47,401 nucleotides of DNA, from NCBI GenBank assembly GCA_910588505.1, contig CAJUPQ010000021.1, forward strand, positions 1 through 47,401. Direction: 5' to 3'. This stretch comes from an uncultured Hungatella sp. GTDB taxonomy: Bacteria > Bacillota > Clostridia > Lachnospirales > Lachnospiraceae. Position 1 is the first letter of the stretch. The number at the start of each line of letters is the position of its first letter. This document shows positions 9,217 through 17,243 of the stretch, one piece after another. Below the pieces are notes generated by a model, which was given only the letters and a program-made list of their open reading frames with translations, was not told the origin of the DNA and searched no databases. Position numbers and translations under genes: made by a program.

Positions 9217-9347
9217 TCAAATCCCCTTACGAATTTTGGAAAAGGCGTCATTAACGGGCAGTCCGATTTTATCCAAAATCGCCTCCGCCTGCCGCGCTTG
9301 ATTTCCGGCTGAACGTGAGCCGTCACATTCGCGCTTTTTGTTGCCAT
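9217..9347 (-). pseudogene. frameshifted DinJ/RelB-family antitoxin remnant
   Basis: From the ATG at 9347 the frame reads MATKSANVTAHVQPEIK, which is the standard DinJ/RelB-family N-terminus (ribbon-helix-helix). The frame is then lost, and in another frame RQAEAILDKIGLPV continues the same family before an early TGA at 9217-9219. So the sequence shows one frameshift near 9297 and loss of the C-terminal half. SD-like AAAGGCAGG lies upstream. A promoter-like CTGACC (9397-9402) / TACAAT (9374-9379) pair with a 17-base spacer contains the small palindrome TACGAAAACGTA, a plausible autoregulatory operator. Confidence 0.6.
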
Positions 9348-9489
9348 TTTAAACACCTGCCTTTCTGCTCTTGATTGTACCATTACGTTTTCGTACGGTC
9401 AGCGCGGTAAACGCCCAGACCTACCTGAACTGTTACTTTAATTGGGCACACTTACTGTTCACAGGCAGGAAAAACCGAATGATCTTCCC

Positions 9490-9518
9490 TTGATTCTTTT
9501 TATTATTCCATGTATAAT
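9490..9518 (+). promoter_or_regulatory. putative sigma-A promoter of the GNAT gene at 9652
   Basis: TTGATT (9490-9495) and TATAAT (9513-9518) are separated by exactly 17 bases, with TG just before the -10 box. Transcription would start near 9525, so the palindromic repeat at 9562-9620 would lie in the leader of the GNAT mRNA. Confidence 0.7.
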
Positions 9519-9561
9519 ACATCCAAGTGCCTTTGTGGCGGTGTAGCGGTGCCTGTCTCTT

Positions 9562-9620
9562 GTACATCGTTACACTAATTTGCGAGTGCTATTTACTCGT
9601 GAATTAATACAATGATGTAC
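9562..9620. repeat. dispersed palindromic repeat, full copy
   Basis: Two 26-base arms (9562-9587 and 9595-9620) starting GTACATC and meeting around a 7-base loop GCTATTT form an imperfect palindrome; most mismatches are A/G or C/T, i.e. wobble-tolerant. Related half copies lie at 21263-21298, 28354-28388 and 47353-47385, and another full copy at 47309-47350. It sits 31 bases before the GNAT start codon. Confidence 0.75.
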
Positions 9621-9651
9621 TAAAAACACCACAGAAACGGAGATACACCAT

Positions 9652-10236
9652 ATGATAAAATTGAAATCACTTCACCCCGACGACCAGGCACACCAGGCCA
9701 GATTAGAACAGATGGAAACCCTCTACCTTTCCTCCTTTCCCAAAAACGAACGAAAACCGTTCCAGATCATTTGCCAAAAAAGCCGGGAGGGATTTACCGA
9801 TCTTCTTTCCATAGAAGAAAACGGCCAATTTCTCGGCCTTGCCATAACCATTTCCTATGAGGACAAAGTTCTTCTTGATTATTTTGCTTTTGCCCCTCAA
9901 AAGCGGGGCAAAGGCTATGGCTCCACCGCCCTCAAGGCTCTTTTGGAGTTCTATGAGGGACGCCGGACAATCATCGAGATCGAGACCACTTCCCAGGAGG
10001 CGGATAATCTTGAAGAGCGGATCAGGCGGAAACGGTTCTACCACAAAAACGGCATCACAGATCTGGGCTTTATGGCGGACCTTTTCGGGGTACGAATGGA
10101 AATCCTAAGCAATAATACCAGGGTTACCTTTGATGAATATCTGGAATTGTATGTGAAAACTTATGGGGAGAGGATGGGGGAGTTTGTGAAAGAGGCAACT
10201 CCATCTATCCCTAACCCGAAGAAACCGGAACCTTAA
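9652..10236 (+). CDS. GNAT-family N-acetyltransferase
   Basis: The 194-residue protein has a GNAT core with the acetyl-CoA loop APQKRGKGYGSTALKALL around residues 82-99 (R/Q-x-x-G-x-G/A motif), preceded by the beta strand LDYFAF. The extended, lysine- and proline-rich C-terminus (from about 165) is not part of the core. The substrate is not evident. SD GGAGA lies 9 bases before the ATG, and a good promoter is at 9490-9518 with a palindromic repeat in the leader. The stop codon (10234-10236) overlaps a short segment that recurs at 30201-30232, so the 3' end may have been altered. Confidence 0.85.
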   Translation: MIKLKSLHPDDQAHQARLEQMETLYLSSFPKNERKPFQIICQKSREGFTDLLSIEENGQFLGLAITISYEDKVLLDYFAFAPQKRGKGYGSTALKALLEFYEGRRTIIEIETTSQEADNLEERIRRKRFYHKNGITDLGFMADLFGVRMEILSNNTRVTFDEYLELYVKTYGERMGEFVKEATPSIPNPKKPEP

Positions 10237-10613
10237 ATTCGTCATACTGCTGTATTGTTGAGTGAGCAAGGGACGGCTTTAGTCGCAGACCAAGCTTCCT
10301 TTCTCTGACTGATGGACGGTCTTACAAACCTTATCCGTCAGTATCTCTACCCCTGTTTCGTTTGGGGCAGTCATAATAACATCTCTGTATCCTGAAGGGA
10401 TTAGTTACCAAAAAGTATACATTTTGGCAACCTTTTATTTATTGCCATTTAGCTGCCTAACAGCCTTTTCTCCATGACATATATCCTGGTATATTTCTCG
10501 ATTTATAGATAACTTGGCAGATATCATTTCCCTAACTATATGTCATAGTTCCCTATGCCTCCTCATTTTGAAAGAAATTTCCGGAAAATTTTAGAAAAAA
10601 ACTCTGGACTATT
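10237..10613. other. intergenic stretch with inverted repeats and a possible gene fragment
   Basis: No intact gene is visible here. GTTACCAAAA (10404-10413) and TTTTGGCAAC (10422-10431) are 10-base inverted arms with one mismatch around AGTATACA, similar in layout to HxlR/MarR-type operators. ATGACATATA (10474-10483) and TATATGTCAT (10537-10546) are perfect 10-base arms 53 bases apart. On the minus strand 10279-10404 is an open frame of 41 codons ending in TAA whose wording looks coding (GYRDVIMTAPNETGVEIL in the middle); it has no proper start and may be a gene remnant. Confidence 0.45.
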
Positions 10614-10641
10614 TTGACATTTTGTGAGAAAATACTATCAA
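10614..10641 (+). promoter_or_regulatory. putative promoter of the scaffold/GGGtGRT operon
   Basis: TTGACA (10614-10619) is a consensus -35 box. TATCAA (10636-10641) follows after 16 bases as the best -10 candidate; TATGAT at 10643-10648 is an alternative with a worse spacing. The site lies about 70 bases before the start codon. Confidence 0.5.
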
Positions 10642-10708
10642 GTATGATGTGATAATTTTAACGAGCAAAGTACTTCACAATTATTACTTATTTGAAAGGA
10701 GTTTTACA

Positions 10709-11401
10709 ATGATTTATTCACATGAAGTAGAGAAGATGTGCACAGTTGCACAGGGCGTTCATCATGGCGCAGCTCCGATCCCGGAGGAAGCAAAATGGGT
10801 AAAATCCAAACAGGTTTCCGACATTTCCGGCCTGACCCACGGCATTGGCTGGTGTGCTCCCCAGCAGGGCGCGTGCAAGCTGACTCTGAACGTGAAGGAA
10901 GGCATCATCCAGGAAGCCCTGGTTGAGACCATCGGCTGCTCCGGCATGACCCACTCCGCGGCTATGGCGTCCGAGATCCTTCCGGGCCTGACCGTATTGG
11001 AGGCATTGAACACGGATCTTGTATGTGATGCGATCAATACCGCTATGAGAGAGCTGTTCTTACAGATCGCCTACGGCAGAACTCAGAGCGCCTTCTCCGA
11101 GGAGGGACTTCCCATCGGCGCCGGGCTTGAGGATCTGGGCAAGGGCCTGCGCTCCCAGGTTGGTACCATGTATGGAACTCTGAAAAAAGGTCCTCGTTAC
11201 CTTGAGATGGCAGAAGGATATGTAACCGGCATCGCTCTTGACGCAGAAGATCAGATCATCGGCTACCAGTTCGTAAGCCTTGGCAAGATGACCGACTTCA
11301 TCAAGAAGGGCGACGACCCCAACACCGCATGGGAGAAGGCCAAAGGCCAGTACGGCCGTGTGGCAGACGCAGTAAAGATCATCGATCCACGTCAGGAATA
11401 A
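10709..11401 (+). CDS. Fe-S cluster assembly scaffold-like protein (partner of GGGtGRT protein)
   Basis: The 230-residue protein resembles the NifU/IscU-like scaffold proteins that are encoded next to GGGtGRT genes in clostridia. Cysteines at 11, 49, 56, 77 and 106 include the CAPQQGAC pair and a GCSGM motif that could hold a cluster; no histidine-rich or membrane segment is seen. The ATG at 10709 has SD GAAAGGAG at the right distance; an upstream in-frame start at 10649 would lie on the promoter and is rejected. Codon use is strongly biased towards GGC, AAG, GAG and ATC, as in highly expressed genes, unlike most neighbours. It is followed after 124 bases by the GGGtGRT gene. Its role is unproven; a Fe-S function is inferred from family naming. 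Confidence 0.8.
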   Translation: MIYSHEVEKMCTVAQGVHHGAAPIPEEAKWVKSKQVSDISGLTHGIGWCAPQQGACKLTLNVKEGIIQEALVETIGCSGMTHSAAMASEILPGLTVLEALNTDLVCDAINTAMRELFLQIAYGRTQSAFSEEGLPIGAGLEDLGKGLRSQVGTMYGTLKKGPRYLEMAEGYVTGIALDAEDQIIGYQFVSLGKMTDFIKKGDDPNTAWEKAKGQYGRVADAVKIIDPRQE

Positions 11402-11414
11402 AGCACCACTACAC

Positions 11415-11466
11415 GCGCGGGGAAAGATTTCCGCTGCGCAATCGCAAAACTAAGAGTTTGCGTTTT
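11415..11466 (+). promoter_or_regulatory. two stem-loops between the scaffold and GGGtGRT genes, possible partial terminator
   Basis: A first hairpin pairs GCGC and GGAAA with TTTCC and GCGC (11415-11439). A second, CGCAAAACT-aag-AGTTTGCG (11443-11462), is followed by TTTT and then CCGGTTTATT. The second one has the look of a leaky intrinsic terminator that could set the ratio of the two gene products. Confidence 0.45.
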
Positions 11467-11525
11467 CCGGTTTATTAGATTTCGAACCATTTCCGTTATC
11501 ATTATTCAGGAGGGAAATACATATC

Positions 11526-12536
11526 ATGGCATTATTTGAATCATACGAGAGACGTATCAAACAAATCAATGAAGTATTGGCAAGCTACGGCATCGCTTCC
11601 ATCGAAGAAGCTGAGAAGATCACCAAGGATGCCGGCTTAGATGTATATAAGATGGTGGAAGGCATTCAGCCTATTTGTTTTGAAAACGCAAAGTGGGCTT
11701 ACACCGTAGGCGCCGCCATCGCTATCAAGAAAGACTGCCGCAAAGCTGCCGACGCGGCCGCTGCCATCGGCGAGGGCCTTCAGTCCTTCTGTATCCCCGG
11801 TTCCGTTGCCGACCAGCGTAAAGTGGGCCTTGGCCACGGCAATCTGGGCAAGATGCTTCTGGAAGAAGAGACCGACTGCTTCGCGTTCCTGGCTGGCCAC
11901 GAGTCCTTTGCGGCTGCAGAGGGAGCCATCGGTATCGCAGAGAAGGCCAACCGTGTTCGTCAGAAACCATTGCGCGTTATCTTAAACGGCCTTGGAAAGG
12001 ACGCTGCTCAGGTGATCGCAAGGATCAACGGATTCACCTTCGTTGAGACCGAGATGGACTACTACACCGGCGAGGTTAAGGAAGTATACAGAAAGGCATA
12101 CTCCGACGGTCCCCGTGCCAAGGTAAACTGCTACGGCGCCAACGACGTGACCGAGGGCGTTGCCATCATGTGGAAAGAAGGCGTTGACGTTTCCATCACC
12201 GGCAACTCCACCAACCCTACCAGATTCCAGCACCCGGTTGCGGGAACCTACAAGAAAGAGTGCGTGGAGAAAGGCAAGAAGTACTTCTCCGTTGCCTCCG
12301 GCGGCGGCACAGGCCGTACCCTGCATCCAGACAACATGGCCGCAGGACCGGCTTCCTATGGTATGACCGACACCATGGGCCGTATGCACTCTGACGCCCA
12401 GTTCGCAGGTTCCTCCTCCGTTCCGGCTCACGTTGAGATGATGGGTCTTATCGGCGCAGGCAACAACCCAATGGTTGGCATGACTGTTTCTGTGGCAGTG
12501 GCTGTTGAGGAAGCAGCGAAGGCTGGGAAGTTCTGA
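11526..12536 (+). CDS. GGGtGRT protein (conserved, function unknown)
   Basis: The 336-residue protein carries the family's name motif GGGTGRT at residues 259-265, within a glycine-rich stretch SVASGGGTGRTLHPDNM. Cysteines occur at 51, 71, 89, 118, 202 and 246. No membrane segment or signal peptide is seen, so it is cytosolic. The family is known from clostridia and some archaea as a partner of a scaffold-like Fe-S protein, and no reaction has been assigned as far as I know. SD AGGAGGG lies 10 bases before the ATG. Codon bias is that of a highly expressed gene, and a clean terminator closes the operon (12560-12600). Confidence 0.85.
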   Translation: MALFESYERRIKQINEVLASYGIASIEEAEKITKDAGLDVYKMVEGIQPICFENAKWAYTVGAAIAIKKDCRKAADAAAAIGEGLQSFCIPGSVADQRKVGLGHGNLGKMLLEEETDCFAFLAGHESFAAAEGAIGIAEKANRVRQKPLRVILNGLGKDAAQVIARINGFTFVETEMDYYTGEVKEVYRKAYSDGPRAKVNCYGANDVTEGVAIMWKEGVDVSITGNSTNPTRFQHPVAGTYKKECVEKGKKYFSVASGGGTGRTLHPDNMAAGPASYGMTDTMGRMHSDAQFAGSSSVPAHVEMMGLIGAGNNPMVGMTVSVAVAVEEAAKAGKF

Positions 12537-12559
12537 ATTAACATTTTATAGAAAGTCAG

Positions 12560-12600
12560 AAAGTACCGTAATTTCATGGATTACGGTACTTTTTTATTTT
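12560..12600 (+). terminator. intrinsic terminator of the scaffold/GGGtGRT operon
   Basis: AAAGTACCGTAA and TTACGGTACTTT form a perfect 12-base stem around TTTCATGGA, followed by TTTTATTTT. Confidence 0.93.
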
Positions 12601-12649
12601 ATCTACATTCTGACAGATTTGCCGTGAAATGCCTTAAAAATTGCTCCGC

Positions 12650-12682
12650 AGGTAACAAATAGGTAACATAGCATAGGTAACA
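12650..12682. repeat. three direct copies of AGGTAACA
   Basis: AGGTAACA occurs at 12650-12657, 12661-12668 and 12675-12682, spaced 11 and 14 bases apart, in the gap between the GGGtGRT terminator and the 3' end of the carboxypeptidase gene. It may be a protein-binding array or chance; no gene starts nearby. Confidence 0.5.
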
Positions 12683-12782
12683 GGATTTTGGCAAAGCATG
12701 TATGAAAAAGGCCGTAGCCACAAGCGAACAACCTCCCCCGGCTGTCTCGCTCTTTCTCTTTCTCTTTCTTCGTCTCACTCTC

Positions 12783-14333
12783 TCACTTCTTCCGCTCCGC
12801 CCCGCTTTCCCGCCGCTTCCTCATCAGCTCCTCAAACTCCTCCTCATTATACCCAATCTCCAAAAGCCGCTGTCTCCGCCTCTCCCGCCGCTGCTCTCTG
12901 GCGATCCTCTCCTTCCGCTTCCGAATACCAAGGATGATCCCAAGCCCCACAACAACCGCCAGGCCCACACCTGCCGCCAGGACAAGGATCTGATTCTGGC
13001 TCATGGAAAATCCGGAAAGAAATCCCCCCTCCTTTTTTCCTGCCTCCTTCTCATCCGTCTCCGGGGCAGTCTCCGCCTCCTGGCTCTCCGGCTGGCTCTC
13101 ACCTATGGCCTCGGCCGCCAGGCGGGACGCCTCCTCAGCCTCCCTGCTGGCCTGCTCAGCCGCCAGCCGCTCCTCTGTCTCCCTGTCATAGATATAAGCG
13201 CTTCCCACCCGCCGCTCATTATACGTGTAGGAGAGCATAGCCACAGCCGCCTCAGGGTGGTCGGCGGGAAGGTCTTCCCCTGTCACCAGGTTCCTCTGGG
13301 CGTCGGAAAATCCGGCAGCCAGAGGGAGCGTCACCGCAGCCTCCTCCAGCCGCAGTCTCGACGCGGGATACACCGTCCCACCAAAGTCAAACTCCTCCTG
13401 CTCCTGCAAAAAGCCTTCATTTCCCGCAACAGACTCATTCTTAAAAGAAGAGAACCCGAAATTCATGATATTCTTGGCATCCATATAATACTGGTACTTG
13501 TCGCTCCCCTTCAAAATCACGGAGATAAGCCGTCTCCCGTCCCTCTCCGCGTAAGTCACAAGGGTATTGCCCGCCTTGGAAGTGTAGCCGGTCTTTCCCG
13601 CCTTCGCGCCCTCGCAGTAGTACTCGCTTCCCCTGCTCTCCTCCATGACAATGCGGTGCTCCATGCTGATATTCGCCCCGTTAGGATTATTGATGGTTGG
13701 GCCCACGGAATACTTTTTCGTGGACGCAATGCGGAACACATCCTCATTCTCAAAAGCGGCGGCCGCGATCAAAGCCATATCGTAGGCGCTGACATACTGG
13801 CTGTCATCATTAAGGCCCGACGGATTGGCAAAATGAGTCTCATCCGTGGAACATCCCAGCTCTGCCGCCTTCTCATTCATCATGGCCACAAAGCCCTCCC
13901 GGCTTCCCCCCACATGTTCCGCCAGGGCATTAGCCGACTGGTTGCTGGATATCAAGACCATCATGTGGAGGCAATCCTCCACCGAGATCTGGTCTCCCTC
14001 CGCCAGAGACAGCTTGTTGCCCGCTCCCGCCTCCAGGTTGTGGATCGCGTCATATGAAAAAGTCACCGTCTCGTCCATCTCGCAGTTCTCCACCACCACA
14101 AGGGCAGTCAAAAGCTTCAAAATGCTGGCCGGCGGGTAGGGAACATGGATCTGCTGTCCAAAGAGAACAGCCTTGGAATCCGCGTCAATGACAATGCCCG
14201 CCCCGGCCACGATCCCCACATCCCCGGGCCAGGCCGGCGGTTCCCCAAAAGACGTTATAACTCCCAGATCCAGGAGCATGGCAATGGCCACAACAAAACC
14301 TGCGATCCTCCTTTTAAGATAACCCATCCCCAT
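12783..14333 (-). CDS. D-alanyl-D-alanine carboxypeptidase, PBP5/DacF type
   Basis: This 516-residue S11 enzyme trims the terminal D-Ala from peptidoglycan stem peptides outside the membrane. The three active-site motifs are SILK (Ser70, Lys73), SSN (129-131) and KTG (247-249). A signal anchor precedes the catalytic domain (residues 8-28). The C-terminus has an Ala/Glu-rich linker (about 385-440), a membrane segment (about 450-475) and a basic tail, so it is anchored at the C-terminus by a real helix rather than the usual amphipathic one. The ATG at 14333 has SD AAGGAG and avoids overlap with the MATE gene; a start 21 codons upstream is also open. Confidence 0.92.
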   Translation of the reverse strand: MGMGYLKRRIAGFVVAIAMLLDLGVITSFGEPPAWPGDVGIVAGAGIVIDADSKAVLFGQQIHVPYPPASILKLLTALVVVENCEMDETVTFSYDAIHNLEAGAGNKLSLAEGDQISVEDCLHMMVLISSNQSANALAEHVGGSREGFVAMMNEKAAELGCSTDETHFANPSGLNDDSQYVSAYDMALIAAAAFENEDVFRIASTKKYSVGPTINNPNGANISMEHRIVMEESRGSEYYCEGAKAGKTGYTSKAGNTLVTYAERDGRRLISVILKGSDKYQYYMDAKNIMNFGFSSFKNESVAGNEGFLQEQEEFDFGGTVYPASRLRLEEAAVTLPLAAGFSDAQRNLVTGEDLPADHPEAAVAMLSYTYNERRVGSAYIYDRETEERLAAEQASREAEEASRLAAEAIGESQPESQEAETAPETDEKEAGKKEGGFLSGFSMSQNQILVLAAGVGLAVVVGLGIILGIRKRKERIAREQRRERRRQRLLEIGYNEEEFEELMRKRRESGAERKK

Positions 14334-14358
14334 TCTCCTACTCTCCTTCCATCTCTTC

Positions 14359-15753
14359 TTATGATAACCCGCGCCTATCTGACAAAGCCTCTTCATCCCT
14401 CATCTGCCCTAACTCCTTCAGCACCCCCATAACGATCCCCGTAGCCAGCACAAACGTAAACATATCCGCCACAGGCTGACAGATCTGCAGTCCTAAAAGC
14501 CCGAAAACTTTCGGGAAAATCCAAAGAGCCGGGATCAGAAACACCCCCTGCCTGCCCATGGCCACCAGGGAGGCCCGAAACCCGTATCCGATAGACTGAG
14601 TCAGCATATTCACCATGATCACCCAGGCCTGGAAGGGCATGGTGGCCAGCTGAAGCCGCAGAGCCAAAGTTCCGATGCGGATTACCTCCTCATCCTCCCT
14701 CCGAAACATGGTGATAATAGGCCTGCTGAGCATAAAAGCCGCGATCCCGAAAGAAGTCAGCATGACCACAGCCACCTTGACGCAGAACCAGAAAGCCTCC
14801 AGCACCCGGTCATACCGCTTAGCGCCGAAATTAAAACCGCACACAGGCTGAAATCCCTGGCCAAAGCCGATAAGGCTGGAATTGACAAACATCATAAACC
14901 GGGACACAATGGACATAGCGGCGATAGCCGCGTCCCCGTAAGGCCCGGCCGCAAAATTCAGGGCCACTGTGGCCACGCTTGCCAGTCCCTGGCGGCAGAA
15001 AGAGGGAAGTCCCGCGTGAAGGATCTCCCCGTATATCTTAAGAGTGGGCGTAAACCTGGAAATCCGGATGGCGATACACCCTTTCTGCATATTGCACTGG
15101 AACAGAAGGATGGAAAAGCTGACCATCTGGCTGACCATAGTGGCAACGGCGGCGCCGGAAATCCCCATGTGAAACCCAAAGATCAGCACCGGGTCTAAGA
15201 ACATATTTAAGATCCCTCCCGCGGTGATGCCCACCATGGAAAACACCGCGTTGCCCTGAGCCCGCAGGATATTGTTCATCACAAACGAAGTGATCATAAA
15301 CGGAGCCGCCGCCAGGATATATCTGGCATAATTCTGGGCAAAGGGGGCAATGGTGTCCGTAGCCCCCAGCAAAAACACCAGCTGCCTGGAGAACAGAGTC
15401 CCAAACACCGCGATCAGGATGCCGATGATCCCGCCTGTAAAAAACGCCGTTGCCGCCGACTTGGCGGCAGTCTCCTCATCCCGGCTCCCCAAAGACCTGG
15501 AGATATAATTGCCGCTGCCCATTCCCAGGGTAAAACCGATGGCCTGGATCATAGCCATGGCGGAAAACATAACGCCCACAGCCCCCGAGGCGCTGGTCCC
15601 GATCTGGCTGACGAAAAAAGTATCCGCCATATTGTAGATGGAGGTCACCAGCATACTGATGATGGTAGGCACCGCCAGGCGGGGAATCAGCTTCTCCACC
15701 GGTGTCTCGATCATCTGCCTGTACTTCTCTTCCTTTGTCACTGCCTTAGCCAT
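14359..15753 (-). CDS. MATE-family multidrug/Na+ antiporter
   Basis: The 464-residue protein has about twelve membrane segments in two similar halves, starting with the typical TIISMLVTSIYNMADTFFVSQIG (split here: residues 31-53). MATE proteins export cationic drugs or metabolites in exchange for Na+ or H+. Wording such as YNMADTFFV and the second-half GFGQGFQPVCGFNFGAK are characteristic of the DinF/NorM-like clostridial branch. It starts one base after the stop of the NlpC/P60 gene, so the genes are coupled in one operon. The substrate cannot be told. Confidence 0.93.
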   Translation of the reverse strand: MAKAVTKEEKYRQMIETPVEKLIPRLAVPTIISMLVTSIYNMADTFFVSQIGTSASGAVGVMFSAMAMIQAIGFTLGMGSGNYISRSLGSRDEETAAKSAATAFFTGGIIGILIAVFGTLFSRQLVFLLGATDTIAPFAQNYARYILAAAPFMITSFVMNNILRAQGNAVFSMVGITAGGILNMFLDPVLIFGFHMGISGAAVATMVSQMVSFSILLFQCNMQKGCIAIRISRFTPTLKIYGEILHAGLPSFCRQGLASVATVALNFAAGPYGDAAIAAMSIVSRFMMFVNSSLIGFGQGFQPVCGFNFGAKRYDRVLEAFWFCVKVAVVMLTSFGIAAFMLSRPIITMFRREDEEVIRIGTLALRLQLATMPFQAWVIMVNMLTQSIGYGFRASLVAMGRQGVFLIPALWIFPKVFGLLGLQICQPVADMFTFVLATGIVMGVLKELGQMRDEEALSDRRGLS

Positions 15754-15754
15754 A

Positions 15755-17158
15755 TTAATTTAAGATCCTCCGCACGCTTAAAATACTCCTGTAAGTGGCA
15801 TTGCCCACCTTGATCCCCGTGGTGGGAGAACTGGCGTGGACGATCTGCCCGTTTCCGATATAGATGCCTACATGGCCCGCATAGCACACAATATCCCCTG
15901 GCTGAGCGTCCGCATAATCCACTGCCGTTCCTGCGGAGCGCTGCTGGGAGGAGCTTCTGGGCAGACTCACCCCAAAATTCTTATATACGCTCTGGACAAA
16001 CCCCGAACAATCCGCGCCGTTGGTCAGGCTGGTGCCTCCGTAGACGTAAGGGTTGCCGATAAACTGCATGGCGTAGTTTGCCACAGACTGTCCCTTGCCA
16101 GAACCGCCGCTGCTGGCAGCCTTAGTGGTCTCCGGGGTCTGGGCCTTAGTTGTCTCCGCTTTAGGCCCCTGGGACGCTGCTGTGGTGGAAGCCGAAGTCT
16201 GGGCAGCGGGGGGAGCCTGAACGTTCTGAGTATTGTTAAGATCCGGATTCCCGCCCGGATTCTGGGCGATAATGGCATCCCCCAGCTGAGCGCTCTCCTC
16301 CGCCGCGCTGCTGGCAAGCTCTGCCTGCCTGGCCGCCTCCGCTGCCTGCCTGCTGGCTTCCTCCGCCACCCTCTGGGCTTCGGCCCGTCTCCTGGCCTCC
16401 TCCGCCTGGGCCTGACGGATCTGCTCGTTCTTCTTGGCGATGGTAGCCGTGTAAGCAGCTGCCTCCGCCTGGGCTGCAGCCAGCTGCTCATCAAAATTGG
16501 CGATCTCCTGCCGCTTCCTTGCAATGGTATTCTCAAGCTCTGTCTGCTGGGCCGCGTACTCCAGCTGCATTCCCTCCATCTCCGCCTTCTCATTTTCAAG
16601 CTGAGCCTTGTACTGTTTTACCTGGAGCTTTGTCTCCTGGAACTCCTCCAGTTTCTCCCTGTCATAAGTGTAGAGGGCCTCTATGTACTCGCTCTTATTC
16701 AAAAGCTCTGTCATGCTCTTCACCTGGAGGAGAATGTCCAGATACTCTGTCTCCCCCCTCTCGTACATATATTTGATCCGCTTCTTCATGGCGTCATACT
16801 GTTCTTCCTCCCGGACCTTGGCAGCGTCGTACTCCCCCTGGGCCTCATGGATCTGCTCATTTTTGTAATCAATATCCGCCTCCAAAAGCGTGATCTCCGC
16901 AATCAGCTCCGACAGTTCGCTGCTTAAACTGGTAACCTCGGACTGGGTATTGGTGATCTTCTGCTGAGCCTCATTGGCCCTTTTGTTGGCCTCATTCAGC
17001 TTCTGCTCCGCCTCCTTCTTTTCCTTGGCCGCCCTGCTTGCCGATGTGGCAAACGCTGTCACCGGCTGCTGCCACAAAAGCATCCCCGCAAGCAGAAACA
17101 CAGCTCCCCGGCGGATCCCTGTCCCGTATCCCCTTAGCCTCTTTCGTCCATCTCTCAT
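15755..17158 (-). CDS. secreted coiled-coil NlpC/P60 (C40) peptidoglycan hydrolase
   Basis: The protein (467 residues from the ATG at 17158) has a signal peptide ending near FATSASA-like AFAT-SA (residues 15-38). A long coiled coil follows (about 45-280, rich in Glu, Lys, Gln, Ala), then a Thr/Ser/Ala linker (about 290-365), and a C-terminal NlpC/P60 domain with Cys384 (GADCSGF), His429 (GHVGIYIG) and His441. The layout matches CwlO/PcsB-type endopeptidases that are activated by FtsEX. A GTG at 17227 is open upstream, but the ATG has SD AAGGAG and puts the signal peptide in the right place. The MATE gene follows directly. Confidence 0.92.
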   Translation of the reverse strand: MRDGRKRLRGYGTGIRRGAVFLLAGMLLWQQPVTAFATSASRAAKEKKEAEQKLNEANKRANEAQQKITNTQSEVTSLSSELSELIAEITLLEADIDYKNEQIHEAQGEYDAAKVREEEQYDAMKKRIKYMYERGETEYLDILLQVKSMTELLNKSEYIEALYTYDREKLEEFQETKLQVKQYKAQLENEKAEMEGMQLEYAAQQTELENTIARKRQEIANFDEQLAAAQAEAAAYTATIAKKNEQIRQAQAEEARRRAEAQRVAEEASRQAAEAARQAELASSAAEESAQLGDAIIAQNPGGNPDLNNTQNVQAPPAAQTSASTTAASQGPKAETTKAQTPETTKAASSGGSGKGQSVANYAMQFIGNPYVYGGTSLTNGADCSGFVQSVYKNFGVSLPRSSSQQRSAGTAVDYADAQPGDIVCYAGHVGIYIGNGQIVHASSPTTGIKVGNATYRSILSVRRILN

Positions 17159-17243
17159 CTGTTCTCTGCTCTCCTTGTCATCCGAACCAGGCGGATCCCT
17201 TTTCACAAAAGTTCCGCCGGTCCTCACAGTTGTCTTTGTATCT

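Noticed and set aside
10649..10708. 20-codon extension of the scaffold-like protein
   Set aside because: It would start at the promoter -10 region, while the ATG at 10709 has a clear SD.
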